Positions 52,863 through 61,498 of a stretch of DNA of 64,000 bases are shown here, piece by piece. The number at the start of each line of letters is the position of its first letter. Position 1 is the stretch's first letter. The notes beneath the pieces were generated by a model that was given only the letters and a program-made list of their open reading frames with translations, had not been told where the DNA came from and made no database searches. The DNA is from Paenibacillus sp. MAEPY2. Lineage in GTDB: Bacteria > Bacillota > Bacilli > Paenibacillales > Paenibacillaceae. A program made the translations under genes and the position numbers. Where the stretch lies: contig NZ_AWUK01000038.1 of NCBI RefSeq assembly GCF_000499205.1, positions 1 through 64,000 on the forward strand, in the 5' to 3' direction.

Positions 52863-53975
52863 TCAACTTTTTTCTTGCAAAAAATGATTCATTTTTTGAA
52901 TTAGTCCTTGATACTCGGGTACTTCACGTAACGAATTGAACGCTGGATTCATCAGAACATCCCTCATCATGCTATTCTTGATAACCTGCTCGCTGCGGGG
53001 AGCGGTGACGTCGAAATCTTTCAGCCACGGATCAATCAGATCAAAGAAGGAATCTCCACGAAGCTCAAAAGGAAAGAAGCCTTCCACGCAGGTATCCACA
53101 TATTTTTCAAGGAGTTCAATCGATTTCTCAGGAAATTTGTTCACGCAATATAGATGAGCGCCTAGTGCGTAAAGCAGGATGACATTGTTTGGATTTAGCC
53201 GTTTCATATCAAAAATCCGTGCAAAATCCAACGCTCTCTTAAAAGCTTCTTCTGCTTTTTCGATATGATCCATATTTAATTGGAAGACGTTCAGCAGCCC
53301 TTGAAAGACTGCCATTACGTGCTGATACAGTTCAGCCTGCAAGGTTTCTTTGGCTTTGCCGATATTGCCGATTAGCTGATATGCCTTTGAAATTAACACG
53401 CCCTTCGGCATCATGGGCCGGACGGTCTCCCCCAGTGAATCTAAGACCCGTTGCGGACTCCTTAGCGATAGAAAACAAACGGATTGATACAAAACCGCAT
53501 CGCTCGAAAGCTGCATATCGCCACTTTCGGTTTGAATCCGTTCACATAGCGTCACGGCTTCGTTAAGAAGCGCCTCTTTTTGCTCTTGTGTTCTCGCCAG
53601 CGTAAAGTGATTTGTGTATAGCCTGACCATCTGCAATAAGAGTGGAAAGCAGGCGTAATATTTTTTGATGATCGCCGTACATTCTGCAATCACCTCATCA
53701 AAAGGGAGAGAAGCAAAATCATTAGCGAGTCGGGTGTAGAGATTTACGATGTCCGACTGCTCCATTTGCGGGGAATAGCCCATCAAATCGTCAATGCTGA
53801 TGTTAAAATAGGCCGCAAGCCGTGGAAGAAATGTGATATCAGGATAGCTTTGTCCCGTTTCCCACTTGGAAACAGACGCTTTGGAAACACCGATAAATGC
53901 AGCAACCGCCTCCTGTGTTAACCCTTTTTCTCTGCGTTTTGCTACAAGAATCGATGATAAATTAATTTCGCTCAT
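52863..53975 (-). CDS. XRE-family regulator with TPR-like domain
   Basis: A 370-residue protein: N-terminal helix-turn-helix LVAKRREKGLTQEAVAAFIGVSKASVSKWETGQSYPDITFLPRLAAYF, then an all-helical region of about 300 residues with TPR-like spacing. This design resembles peptide-sensing or housekeeping Rgg/Rap-like regulators. A promoter, TTGGGA-17-TATAAT (54025-53997 on the minus strand), precedes it, and AGAGGTGATG is the ribosome site. It is divergent from the leader-peptide/CD3324-like unit and is upstream of the alpha/beta-hydrolase. Confidence 0.85.
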   Translation of the reverse strand: MSEINLSSILVAKRREKGLTQEAVAAFIGVSKASVSKWETGQSYPDITFLPRLAAYFNISIDDLMGYSPQMEQSDIVNLYTRLANDFASLPFDEVIAECTAIIKKYYACFPLLLQMVRLYTNHFTLARTQEQKEALLNEAVTLCERIQTESGDMQLSSDAVLYQSVCFLSLRSPQRVLDSLGETVRPMMPKGVLISKAYQLIGNIGKAKETLQAELYQHVMAVFQGLLNVFQLNMDHIEKAEEAFKRALDFARIFDMKRLNPNNVILLYALGAHLYCVNKFPEKSIELLEKYVDTCVEGFFPFELRGDSFFDLIDPWLKDFDVTAPRSEQVIKNSMMRDVLMNPAFNSLREVPEYQGLIQKMNHFLQEKS

Positions 53976-53996
53976 TCAACATCACCTCTGATTATG

Positions 53997-54119
53997 ATTA
54001 TACGGTTTATAAAATCAACTCCCAAGCGACTTGTCGTTGACTTATGTTAAAAAAATCAACCATTGAGAAACCTCATTGAGAAATAATCTGGTCCGAAGTG
54101 ATTATATTTATGCTATACT
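53997..54119. promoter_or_regulatory. Divergent promoters of the XRE gene and the leader-peptide unit
   Basis: Minus: TTGGGA (54025-54020), 17 bp, TATAAT (54002-53997). Plus: an extended -10 TGC-TATACT (54111-54119) with a weak -35. Between them CATTGAGAAA is repeated at 54061-54070 and 54074-54083, a candidate binding site for the XRE protein. Confidence 0.5.
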
Positions 54120-54148
54120 GGCTAACGTAAAAGGGGGGTGCTTTACTG

Positions 54149-54232
54149 ATGGAGAATCTGTTAAGATTGTCTGTGACTTTCTTCACTTGTGCAAAGCCAA
54201 TATTGGAGAAGCGTTACTTTGCATGGGGCTAA
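54149..54232 (+). CDS. Leader peptide, 27 residues
   Basis: An ATG at 54149 with AGGGGGG 10 nt upstream opens a 27-codon frame ending in TAA. It begins MENLLRL and ends TFFTCAKPILEKRYFAWG. It lies just after the promoter. Its own codons form the 5' arms of the hairpins described at 54189-54300. The arrangement is that of leader peptides whose translation controls a downstream gene, as for erm, cat and similar resistance genes. I do not recognise this peptide. Confidence 0.65.
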   Translation: MENLLRLSVTFFTCAKPILEKRYFAWG

Positions 54233-54300
54233 ATCTTTTCTAACGCTAAATAAGCTTTTCTAATGTATTGGCTTTGCACCTTATTTTCTAAAATAAGGAG
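54189..54300 (+). promoter_or_regulatory. Attenuator-like RNA structures ahead of the CD3324-like gene
   Basis: GTGCAAAGCCAATA (54189-54202, inside the leader peptide) is a perfect 14-bp complement of TATTGGCTTTGCAC (54266-54279). Nested inside, AGCGTTA (54210-54216) pairs with TAACGCT (54241-54247). TGCAAAG (54190-54196) can instead pair with CTTTGCA (54217-54223), still within the leader frame. CCTTATTTT (54279-54287) pairs with AAAATAAGG (54290-54298), hiding the AAGGAG ribosome site of the next gene. Thus a ribosome paused in the leader could switch the structures. Confidence 0.65.
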
Positions 54301-54309
54301 TGAAGCAGA

Positions 54310-54579
54310 GTGAAATATACAAACGCTAAAAAAATATTGCCCGAAAAGCTAATTATAATGATTCAAGAGTATGTCCAGGGAGAGACGATTTACATTCCGA
54401 AACAGGAAAAGGAATATAATCATTGGGGGAGTCTAAGTGGCGGGAGGCAATGGTTAGATCTCCGAAATACCACGATCAGACAATCCTTTAAGAATAAAAG
54501 CAGTATTGAGCAGCTTGCTAAGGACTACTTCCTCTCTGTTGAAACCATTAAGAAAATTGTGTATTCCAAAAATAAGTAG
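54310..54579 (+). CDS. CD3324-family small helix-turn-helix protein
   Basis: An 89-residue cytoplasmic protein, GTG start, AAGGAG 9 nt upstream. The N-terminal half resembles CD3324-family proteins of Firmicutes (LPEKLIIMIQEYVQGETIYIPK). The C-terminal half is a helix-turn-helix, SIEQLAKDYFLSVETIKKIVYSK. It probably binds DNA; its targets are unknown. Its translation start is buried in a hairpin and preceded by a leader peptide, so expression is probably inducible. A terminator follows at once, so it is the only main gene of its unit. Confidence 0.75.
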   Translation: MKYTNAKKILPEKLIIMIQEYVQGETIYIPKQEKEYNHWGSLSGGRQWLDLRNTTIRQSFKNKSSIEQLAKDYFLSVETIKKIVYSKNK

Positions 54580-54586
54580 TCAACGG

Positions 54587-54617
54587 CACTGATGAATTTC
54601 TTCATCAGTGTTTTTTT
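54587..54617 (+). terminator. Terminator of the CD3324-like unit
   Basis: CACTGATGAA pairs perfectly with TTCATCAGTG around a 4-nt loop, followed by seven T. Confidence 0.9.
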
Positions 54618-54814
54618 ATGTCAAAAACGATTCTAACTTATTGTTTTCATTTGAATCGTTTAGTGCGTTCTTTACAATATGAATAGGCACTAGAGAAGTC
54701 GATACAGCGAGAGAAAAAGGTAACTTTTGATTTGGATTCAAATCGGGAATACTGGCCCATTGGAGAGAGCAGCACTTCATTGGAAATGATTAAGAGAGCG
54801 AGGAAATGGTAACT

Positions 54815-55786
54815 ATGAATGAACCAAAAAGCAGAAGCAGACATCTGATCGATCAGGAGATCGTGAGTGCGATTGATTTAATACCAAACACCGATCTTTC
54901 TGCTGCCACCCTAATGGAAGCACGGGAAAGTCAAACAAAAATGATGCCGCAAATCGATGTAACGCAGCTGTTTCCTGTCACATTCGAAGAAAGGGCGGTG
55001 CCAAGTTATTTTGGCGGACCTGATATTCGTATAGAAATTATCAAACCCCGCCAACCAAAGCACAGTAAGATGCCGTTATATTATTCAATTCACGGTGGGG
55101 GAATGGTTATGGGCAGTCCGGTAGGAGACCGACAAGGCAATGCGGCACTGGCTGTCCAACATGGTTTTTGTTGTGTATCTGTTTACTATCGGCTAGCGCC
55201 GGAACATATTCAGCCAAGTCAGTTGCAGGATTGTTATTCGGGTCTGAAATGGTGCATTGAGCATGCCGAGGAATTAGAAATAGATACTGAGAAAGTCGCT
55301 CTTGCGGGCAGCAGTGCTGGTGGTGGATTGGCGGCGGGTCTAGCCCTGTACGTTCGCGACCAGAAGGAATTCGACATCCATCATTTAAGACTGCGCAGCC
55401 CAATGCTCGATGACCGTACGAGTATTTTGCCAGATCATCCATATGCCGGCGAGTTTGTTTGGACCAAAAAAAGCAATTATTTCGGTTGGAAATCAGTATT
55501 AGGTCACGAACCTGGACAAGAGGGAACAAGCGAGTATTACGTACCAGCACGTGCAAAATCTTTGGCTGGTTTACCATCCACTTATATGAGCATAGGCAGC
55601 ATTGATTTGTTCATAGATGAAACCTTGTTATTTGCCAAACAACTTGCCTTTGATGGTGTCTTAATCGAATTGCAAGTACTCCCTGGATATCATCATTTGG
55701 CTCCAATGTTTCCGAATGCACATTTTTCTCAAATAGGTGCCACCTCTAGTGAGTACGCTTTGTTGAAAGCTCTGGAGTTACTTTGA
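54815..55786 (+). CDS. Alpha/beta-hydrolase, hormone-sensitive-lipase type
   Basis: A 323-residue esterase. The HGGG motif (SIHGGGMVMGSP) precedes the nucleophile elbow AGSSAGGGLAAGLA, which is the HSL family layout. The acid is in GSIDLFIDE and the His in LPGYHHLAP. No signal peptide. ATG 54815 has AGGA 10 nt upstream; the ATG at 54806 is too close to that site. It hydrolyses short acyl esters in the cytoplasm; it could detoxify an ester antibiotic, but that is speculation. It stands alone. Confidence 0.88.
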   Translation: MNEPKSRSRHLIDQEIVSAIDLIPNTDLSAATLMEARESQTKMMPQIDVTQLFPVTFEERAVPSYFGGPDIRIEIIKPRQPKHSKMPLYYSIHGGGMVMGSPVGDRQGNAALAVQHGFCCVSVYYRLAPEHIQPSQLQDCYSGLKWCIEHAEELEIDTEKVALAGSSAGGGLAAGLALYVRDQKEFDIHHLRLRSPMLDDRTSILPDHPYAGEFVWTKKSNYFGWKSVLGHEPGQEGTSEYYVPARAKSLAGLPSTYMSIGSIDLFIDETLLFAKQLAFDGVLIELQVLPGYHHLAPMFPNAHFSQIGATSSEYALLKALELL

Positions 55787-55874
55787 TTATAAGACTGATT
55801 TAGAGATGGAATCGAACCGAGACAACTGGGCAGCAAACAGTATAGATGACACAGGATAGAGCATTGAAAGATAC

Positions 55875-55898
55875 AAGCCGCGTTGATGCGGCTTTTTT
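55875..55898 (+). terminator. Terminator of the HSL-type hydrolase gene
   Basis: AAGCCGC (55875-55881) pairs with GCGGCTT (55888-55894), then TTTT. Confidence 0.85.
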
Positions 55899-56022
55899 CG
55901 TGTCTTTAAAGAGAAACAAGAACCTGACCTTTTGCCACTCAACCATAGTTTAGATAATTGTGCATATCGGATTTGTAACTTGTGTATTCAAATTTGATTA
56001 AATCCTTGCTAAACTTTGTTTT

Positions 56023-56041
56023 GATAATGAGAATCATTATT
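56023..56041 (+). promoter_or_regulatory. Fur box upstream of the monooxygenase/siderophore-binding genes
   Basis: GATAATGAGAATCATTATT matches 17 of 19 positions of the Fur consensus. It lies 70 bp before the monooxygenase ATG; TATTAT at 56038 overlaps it and may be the -10. No gene is seen in the rest of 55899-56111. Confidence 0.75.
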
Positions 56042-56111
56042 ATTAAATAGAGGCTGGATTTGACCGGGGGGCTTTCTAGGAGCAAATCAATGATAAGAAA
56101 GGTTGGTAGAA

Positions 56112-57419
56112 ATGAGTTCAAACAGACAACTATGTATTGGATTGTCCTTAAATGCAACGTGGAATAAAGGTGACGGTTGGCGACACCGGAATAGCGGAGT
56201 GGAGCAAACGGGATCCATTGACTATTATATTCATTGGGCAAAAATGGCGGAGAACTCAAAGCTCGATTTTCTTTTCAGAGCGGATTATCTATATATTAGC
56301 CCGGCGATGTTAGGCGATTCTTCTAATTTCGGCAGCCCGGATCCTACTTTGTTTTTTGCAGCAATAGCTCGTGAAACGAACCGTATTGGACTGGTTACGA
56401 CCATTTCTACGACGTTTAATCCGCCGTATATTGTTGCTCGGCAGCTTCAATCCTTGAACTGGCTAAGCAATGGACGTGCCGGCTGGAATATTGTTACTTC
56501 TATCGAGGGCGCCGATAATTTCGGCAATTCTCCAATGCCATCCCCGGAAGAACGGTATGCGAAGGCTATAGAATTTACGGATGTGGTATGCAAGCTTTGG
56601 GATAGTTTTCCGAATGAGGCTATCGTTATAGACCGTGAGTCAGGCATGTTTTCTGATAAGGAAAAAGTGAATGCTATTCATCATTCTGGTGAATTTTTCA
56701 GCGTAAAAGGGCCGTTAACTCTACCTTCTCATCCATCGGGAACCATTCCTCTGTTTCAAGCTGGTGCTTCGGATATTGGACGGAATTTTGCCTCTTTCGT
56801 AGCGGATGCTATTTTTGCGGCAATGCCAGATCTGGAATCAGGTGTGGAATTGCGAAGTGATTTGAGAAAAAGGGCTGTAGAACATGGGCGCGATCCGAAC
56901 ACGATTAAAGTTTTGCCGGGGTTATATTTTTTCCTGGCCGATACGCACGAAGAAGCGCTTGAATTACATAAGGCTGCTCATGCCCATTTAAATATTGAGC
57001 GCAGACATGCCTCTCTCCAATCGTTAATGGGCCTGGATTTAAGTGGTTGTTCCTTAGATCAACGCGTAACCGAAGATATGCTTCCAGATCCTGATCATGC
57101 TGTCCGCAGCCGTACACATGCTGAGCTGTTGCGTCGATATATTACAAAATATCAGCCTACAGTGAAAGAGATTCTGGACCGGCCGGAGGTTGTCGGATCT
57201 GCCCATTGGGTATCTGTGGGGACAGTCGAGACGGTAATGAATGATATTATTGAGCGGGTTGAGGCAGGTGCTATTGATGGGTTCATCGCCCTGCCAGGCG
57301 GTTCAGAAAAATCGATGGAGATATTCTTTGAAAAGCTGATTCCAAAGTTAGTTGAAAGAGGTTTATTCAAAAGTGAATATACCGGGGAAACGTTGCGTGA
57401 TCATTTGGAGGGTTCATAG
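56112..57419 (+). CDS. NtaA/SnaA/DszA-family FMN-dependent monooxygenase
   Basis: A 435-residue LLM-class flavin monooxygenase of the nitrilotriacetate/DszA branch. Features are LGLSLNATWNKGDGWRH-like N-terminus, TNRIGLVTTISTTFNPPY, SNGRAGWNIVTSIEG and PLFQAGASDIGRNFA. These enzymes use FMNH2 from a partner reductase plus O2 to cleave C-N or C-S bonds, for example in chelators. Start ATG 56112 with AAAGG upstream; a TTG 9 bp earlier is possible. It lies behind a Fur box and 78 bp before a siderophore-binding protein gene. A role in breaking down an iron chelator is the simplest reading, but is inference. Confidence 0.85.
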   Translation: MSSNRQLCIGLSLNATWNKGDGWRHRNSGVEQTGSIDYYIHWAKMAENSKLDFLFRADYLYISPAMLGDSSNFGSPDPTLFFAAIARETNRIGLVTTISTTFNPPYIVARQLQSLNWLSNGRAGWNIVTSIEGADNFGNSPMPSPEERYAKAIEFTDVVCKLWDSFPNEAIVIDRESGMFSDKEKVNAIHHSGEFFSVKGPLTLPSHPSGTIPLFQAGASDIGRNFASFVADAIFAAMPDLESGVELRSDLRKRAVEHGRDPNTIKVLPGLYFFLADTHEEALELHKAAHAHLNIERRHASLQSLMGLDLSGCSLDQRVTEDMLPDPDHAVRSRTHAELLRRYITKYQPTVKEILDRPEVVGSAHWVSVGTVETVMNDIIERVEAGAIDGFIALPGGSEKSMEIFFEKLIPKLVERGLFKSEYTGETLRDHLEGS

Positions 57420-57497
57420 GTCATTATTGGTTTTTAATTTTCAAAGCGAAAGCATGTGTACACACAATATGGATAACGTATCGTAGGGGGATGCTGT

Positions 57498-58439
57498 ATG
57501 AACAAATTAATGGGATGGATTGCATCAATAATTATAATTGCAGGAGTACTGGGCGGATGTTCTGAAACGCCAATCGCAGTTACTCCTGAAGCCAGCAAGA
57601 TCGAGGGTGAAGGATGGCCAAGAACGATTGAAGATGCCAGCGACAATGGAGTGGTGCTCGAGAAACGGCCAGAGCGTATAGCGGTGCTTCATCCCTTATA
57701 TTTGGATTACTTTTTTGCTTTGGATACTCCTCCAATCGCATCAATCAGCGCGTTGGAAGCATTGGAAAAGTTTGCTACGTTACAGCCTTACGCCAAATCT
57801 GCTGATATTATTGATTTGGGAAGCGACTCAGCGAATTTGGAAAAGATTATTGCCGCTCAGCCTGATGTAATTGTAACCTTCAAGGGGTCTGTGGACACCA
57901 TTTATGATGAGTTGAACAAGATTGCTCCAGTCATCTTAATCGACTACACGGATACCTGGGACAAAACGACGATGCTTCTTGCTGAGGTTGTTGAAAAAGA
58001 GAAGTTGGCGAAAGAACTGATTAAGGAAACCCAAGAAATGATAGCAAATACGAAAAAGCATTTAGGTACTCTTGAGGATAAGACCTTTGCCTTGTTGCGG
58101 GTTGATGGAAAAGCAAATTTTTATGCTCAAGGATCTAAAAATACAATGTACTATAATCAAACTGCGGGCTTTGGGTTGTTGGCACCGAAGGGGTATCCTG
58201 AGGGTGGTGAATCGCTTACGCTGGAAGGTCTATATGACATGAATCCCGATTATATTATTATCCAGCATGATATTGACGTTGCAAAGGCAGCTGTGAAGGA
58301 AAAGGAATCTTCGAAGGTATGGAATTCACTGAAGGCTGTAAAAAACAACCATGTTGTTATATTTGATAATTCCCTCAATAGTGCGAGTATCCTGGCTGTC
58401 CGTTTGGCCTCAGAGTATTTTCTGAAATTGGCTGAATAA
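57498..58439 (+). CDS. Iron-siderophore-binding lipoprotein (FecB/FhuD type)
   Basis: A 313-residue type III binding protein. Signal peptide and lipobox LGGC (ASIIIIAGVLGGCSE) anchor it outside the membrane. Core motifs are RIAVLHPLYLDYFFAL, LEKIIAAQPDVIVTFK and MNPDYIIIQHD, as in ferric-siderophore binding proteins. No permease or ATPase gene follows, so it must use a transporter encoded elsewhere. It is probably cotranscribed with the Fur-controlled monooxygenase and ends at a strong terminator. Confidence 0.88.
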   Translation: MNKLMGWIASIIIIAGVLGGCSETPIAVTPEASKIEGEGWPRTIEDASDNGVVLEKRPERIAVLHPLYLDYFFALDTPPIASISALEALEKFATLQPYAKSADIIDLGSDSANLEKIIAAQPDVIVTFKGSVDTIYDELNKIAPVILIDYTDTWDKTTMLLAEVVEKEKLAKELIKETQEMIANTKKHLGTLEDKTFALLRVDGKANFYAQGSKNTMYYNQTAGFGLLAPKGYPEGGESLTLEGLYDMNPDYIIIQHDIDVAKAAVKEKESSKVWNSLKAVKNNHVVIFDNSLNSASILAVRLASEYFLKLAE

Positions 58440-58451
58440 TAATTGTTATAC

Positions 58452-58492
58452 AAAAGATCCGATTGCTGATACTGAGCGCAATCGGATCTTTT
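58452..58492 (+). terminator. Terminator after the siderophore-binding gene
   Basis: AAAAGATCCGATTG (58452-58465) is the exact complement of CAATCGGATCTTTT (58479-58492). Confidence 0.9.
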
Positions 58493-58573
58493 GGTGCCAG
58501 CAGACAGATCGACTTCCGGTTTGCCTTTTTGCTATGCAAACGTATAATGAGAGCTTGAAGGGAGAGGATCGTC

Positions 58574-59500
58574 ATGACCATCGAAGCCAGCTTTCGCCGG
58601 GCCAATCACATATGCAATCGTTATATTACAAAAGTAGAGCAGACGGGACTTTCCTTATCCATTTTATACTGGGGATTCATGCCCGATCATTTCGACAATG
58701 CCTTCCATCGGCATTCCTTTTTCGAGGCCTGTTATGTGGTAGAAGGTGAAGGAAGTTACATAGAACAAAACCAGCATTATGCTTTAAATAAAGGAACAGC
58801 TTTTCTCTCTCTTCCAGGCACATGGCATCAAATCCGCAGCCAGACTGGGCTGACGCTTTGTTATGTTGCTTTTGAACTGGATGAAGCGCACACCGATGTT
58901 TATTATACTGAATCCTTCCGTCGTCTAGCCGAGCTTGGGCAAAGCGTAGCGCAGCAAGCGGACCTTACGCCCACTGGGCATTTATGGCAAGCGCTCATCG
59001 CTTCTTTCGATTTACCCGGGGCAACTCTTCCTCTTGCTGTAAAGCAAATTTCCGCTTCTCTTCTGTTATCCATAGCGGATTTGCACGTTCCTGCCAGAAC
59101 AGATTCGGCCGATACAGGAGAGCAACCCGTGGAACCCAATACGTTGTTTCGCCAGGCTAAACGGTATATTGATGATAATTTGATCAATGAGCTTACACTT
59201 ATGACGGTGTCGAGCCACCTCCACATTTCGTCGCGTCACCTAACTCGATTGTTTCAGGAAAATCTGGGGCAGTCCTTCGTCCACTACATTCAGGAACGAC
59301 GTGTGCAGAATGCCGCTTGGCTCCTGTTAAATGAACAGACTCCAATCAAAGATATCGCCATCCAGTGCGGGTTCCAATCCGTGCACTATTTTACCCGAAT
59401 CTTCACCCGCGAGCTTGGCGTTTCCCCTGCCAAATTCCGCCGCATTCAGTTTGCCGAAGGCCGTTCTGGCAAAATGCACTTTCCGCCCCCAATGTCCTGA
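58574..59500 (+). CDS. AraC-family regulator with cupin sensor
   Basis: A 308-residue regulator. The N-terminal cupin domain (about 25-115) has HRHSFFEACYVVEGEGSY and FLSLPGTWHQIRS. The C-terminal AraC domain (about 205-300) has LMTVSSHLHISSRHLTRLFQ and IKDIAIQCGFQSVHYFTRIFTRELGVSPAKFR. AAGGGAG precedes the ATG. It lies 93 bp ahead of the mannose-type operon and is the likely sugar-sensing activator. The C-terminus ends with a short Pro-rich tail. Confidence 0.88.
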   Translation: MTIEASFRRANHICNRYITKVEQTGLSLSILYWGFMPDHFDNAFHRHSFFEACYVVEGEGSYIEQNQHYALNKGTAFLSLPGTWHQIRSQTGLTLCYVAFELDEAHTDVYYTESFRRLAELGQSVAQQADLTPTGHLWQALIASFDLPGATLPLAVKQISASLLLSIADLHVPARTDSADTGEQPVEPNTLFRQAKRYIDDNLINELTLMTVSSHLHISSRHLTRLFQENLGQSFVHYIQERRVQNAAWLLLNEQTPIKDIAIQCGFQSVHYFTRIFTRELGVSPAKFRRIQFAEGRSGKMHFPPPMS

Positions 59501-59538
59501 TTGTACAAAAACGTAGCTTGATCGTTTAAAGACACTAT

Positions 59539-59585
59539 CTCCAACTCCCTATAGAATGATGACATAAATCGATAGAGAGTTGGAG
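59539..59585 (+). promoter_or_regulatory. Inverted repeat covering the ribosome site of the isomerase-like gene
   Basis: CTCCAACTCCCTAT (59539-59552) and ATAGAGAGTTGGAG (59572-59585) pair at 13 of 14 positions. The second arm contains the TTGGAGG ribosome site of the gene at 59594. It may be an RNA hairpin that hides the site, or a DNA operator for the AraC protein; TATAGA at 59550 could be a -10 within it. Confidence 0.55.
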
Positions 59586-59593
59586 GTATAAAC

Positions 59594-61498
59594 ATGCCCC
59601 GAATAACCCCCTTGCCCTTTCATACTGAGCCGGTCAATTTCATTCGGCTTCAGCCCGACCAAGAGACAGAACCCGTGATCTGGAATGGGTATGATGAATG
59701 GCTTGATCAAATATGGCCTGAATGTGTACAGAGTGGTCGGCTTCCATTTTATACGGTCGTTGACGGTACACACGGCGCCGCATTCAGCGAGTGTCTGGAA
59801 AAGCTCCGATCGCGCTGCCGTCAGGAGAACAGGATAATCATTGAAATAGATAGCGCTTATTATTTAAAACCTTCAGCAGATTTGCTACAGCAGTTTCACC
59901 CTTACCTGACGGATAACCGCGCTTTTGGTGTTGTGGCCTCGGACGTAAACGTCGAGGATTATTTTCAGCCAGATGCTCAGTCGGTCTGGCTCAGTGATGT
60001 AGAACATCAACTGCAGCTTTATAACTCTGCTGAACACGCAGGGGACCAGTCACCAAAGGCAGATCAGTTGGCCCCCATCGTTGTGACCTTTGGGCCAGGC
60101 TCTGGGTTCCTAACTGCAGCATCGGGTCCGGCCAACGTTTCTTTATTTTGTGACTTATCCAGAGAGGTTCAGCAGAACCTGCACCAGCAGGGGATGGGTT
60201 CCCTGGGATTAGGTCCTTGCCGGGATACGGTCGAAACCTACAAACAGGCCTTGTTTCTGGAGTGGCCCGTCTGGGAGGAATATCGGAAACGCCGCTTGTA
60301 CAATTTTGACTACTATGTGGATACGAACAACCAGGAACGCCCCGTTCTGGTCACCGTTCCCATGCTGCGCCGACTGTTGGCTTCAGTAGCCCGGCAGCCT
60401 TTTCGAGTAAAACCATTCTTTGCACCGGGAATTTGGGGTGGACAGTATTTGAAAGAGCTGTGCGGCCTGCCCCGAGAATGGAATAACTGCGCCTGGAGTT
60501 TTGAACCGATCGCACCGGAGAACACACTTTTAATCGGCTATCGGGATTTTATATTGGAGGTTCCGTTTCCGCTGCTTCTGTCCGCTCATCCTGAAGCAAT
60601 TATGGGGGAGCGTAATGTACGGCTGTTCGGTGACTATTTTCCGATCCGGTTTGATTATCTCGATACGATAGACGGGGATCATCTGTCTGTGCAGGTCCAT
60701 CCTCAGCAGGTTTATATCGAGCAGACCTTCAATGAAACGATGACACAGCAGGAATCCTATTACATTATGGAGCAGAAGGAGGGAGCCCAACCTTTTGTGG
60801 GGCTGGGCTTCACGGAGGGTACAACCGTGGAGGAACTGCTTCAGGCAGTTGAATCCGCCCATTCCTCGGGAACACCGCTAAAGGTCGAAGAATATGTGAA
60901 CATCCTGGATGCGAATAAGGGCGACCTGTTCCTGATCCCGCCTGGAGCCGTACATTTTTCGGGCAAAAACAATCTGGTGCTGGAGATCTCCTCGACAACC
61001 TGGTGGTTTACCTTCAAAATTTACGACCATTTGCGGGTAGACAGAGACGGTCGGCCGCGACCGATCAACAGCAATCATGCCAGACCCAACATGAAGGAAC
61101 AATTTGACACCCAATACGTTCAGGAACATTTGATAGCGGTTCCAAGGGAGTGCCGGGTACAGGGAGCTAGCAGTGAAGAACTGCTGGGTGAACGGGAGGA
61201 TCTGCTTTTTCAGGTCAAAAGATTAAAGCTGGACGGAGAATGGATTGACGATACGGCTGGAGAGTTTGTCATGTTCAACCTCGTAGAAGGCGAACGCGTG
61301 AGGCTTACTCCGCTTGATGATGAGGCAGCGGCCGTGGAATGGGGGTACGCAGAAGCGTATATCGTTCCCGCCTCCGTTGGAGCCTTCCGAATGGAGTCTT
61401 TGGGTGACCGATCGTGCACCCTGATCCGGGCACAGGTTTCGCCAGAGTGGAACATGCCTCTGCTTCCGCATCACTGGAAATCTGGTGGGCACTTATGA
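59594..61498 (+). CDS. Mannose-6-phosphate-isomerase-like protein with extra N-terminal domain
   Basis: A 634-residue protein. The C-terminal part (from about 275) is a class I phosphomannose isomerase-type cupin: FAPGIWGGQYLKELCGLP, the metal-ligand segment LSVQVHPQQVYIEQ, and the second cupin HFSGKNNLVLEISSTTWWFTFKIYD. Typical isomerases are 300-400 residues. The first 265 residues are an added domain that I do not recognise, containing PIVVTFGPGSGFL and GPCRDTVETYKQALFLEWPVWEEY. The role is probably to interconvert mannose- and fructose-phosphates in the cytoplasm. It is first in an operon with a ROK kinase (4-bp overlap) and a GH38 alpha-mannosidase. GGAGG 7 nt before the ATG is part of an inverted repeat. 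Confidence 0.8.
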   Translation: MPRITPLPFHTEPVNFIRLQPDQETEPVIWNGYDEWLDQIWPECVQSGRLPFYTVVDGTHGAAFSECLEKLRSRCRQENRIIIEIDSAYYLKPSADLLQQFHPYLTDNRAFGVVASDVNVEDYFQPDAQSVWLSDVEHQLQLYNSAEHAGDQSPKADQLAPIVVTFGPGSGFLTAASGPANVSLFCDLSREVQQNLHQQGMGSLGLGPCRDTVETYKQALFLEWPVWEEYRKRRLYNFDYYVDTNNQERPVLVTVPMLRRLLASVARQPFRVKPFFAPGIWGGQYLKELCGLPREWNNCAWSFEPIAPENTLLIGYRDFILEVPFPLLLSAHPEAIMGERNVRLFGDYFPIRFDYLDTIDGDHLSVQVHPQQVYIEQTFNETMTQQESYYIMEQKEGAQPFVGLGFTEGTTVEELLQAVESAHSSGTPLKVEEYVNILDANKGDLFLIPPGAVHFSGKNNLVLEISSTTWWFTFKIYDHLRVDRDGRPRPINSNHARPNMKEQFDTQYVQEHLIAVPRECRVQGASSEELLGEREDLLFQVKRLKLDGEWIDDTAGEFVMFNLVEGERVRLTPLDDEAAAVEWGYAEAYIVPASVGAFRMESLGDRSCTLIRAQVSPEWNMPLLPHHWKSGGHL

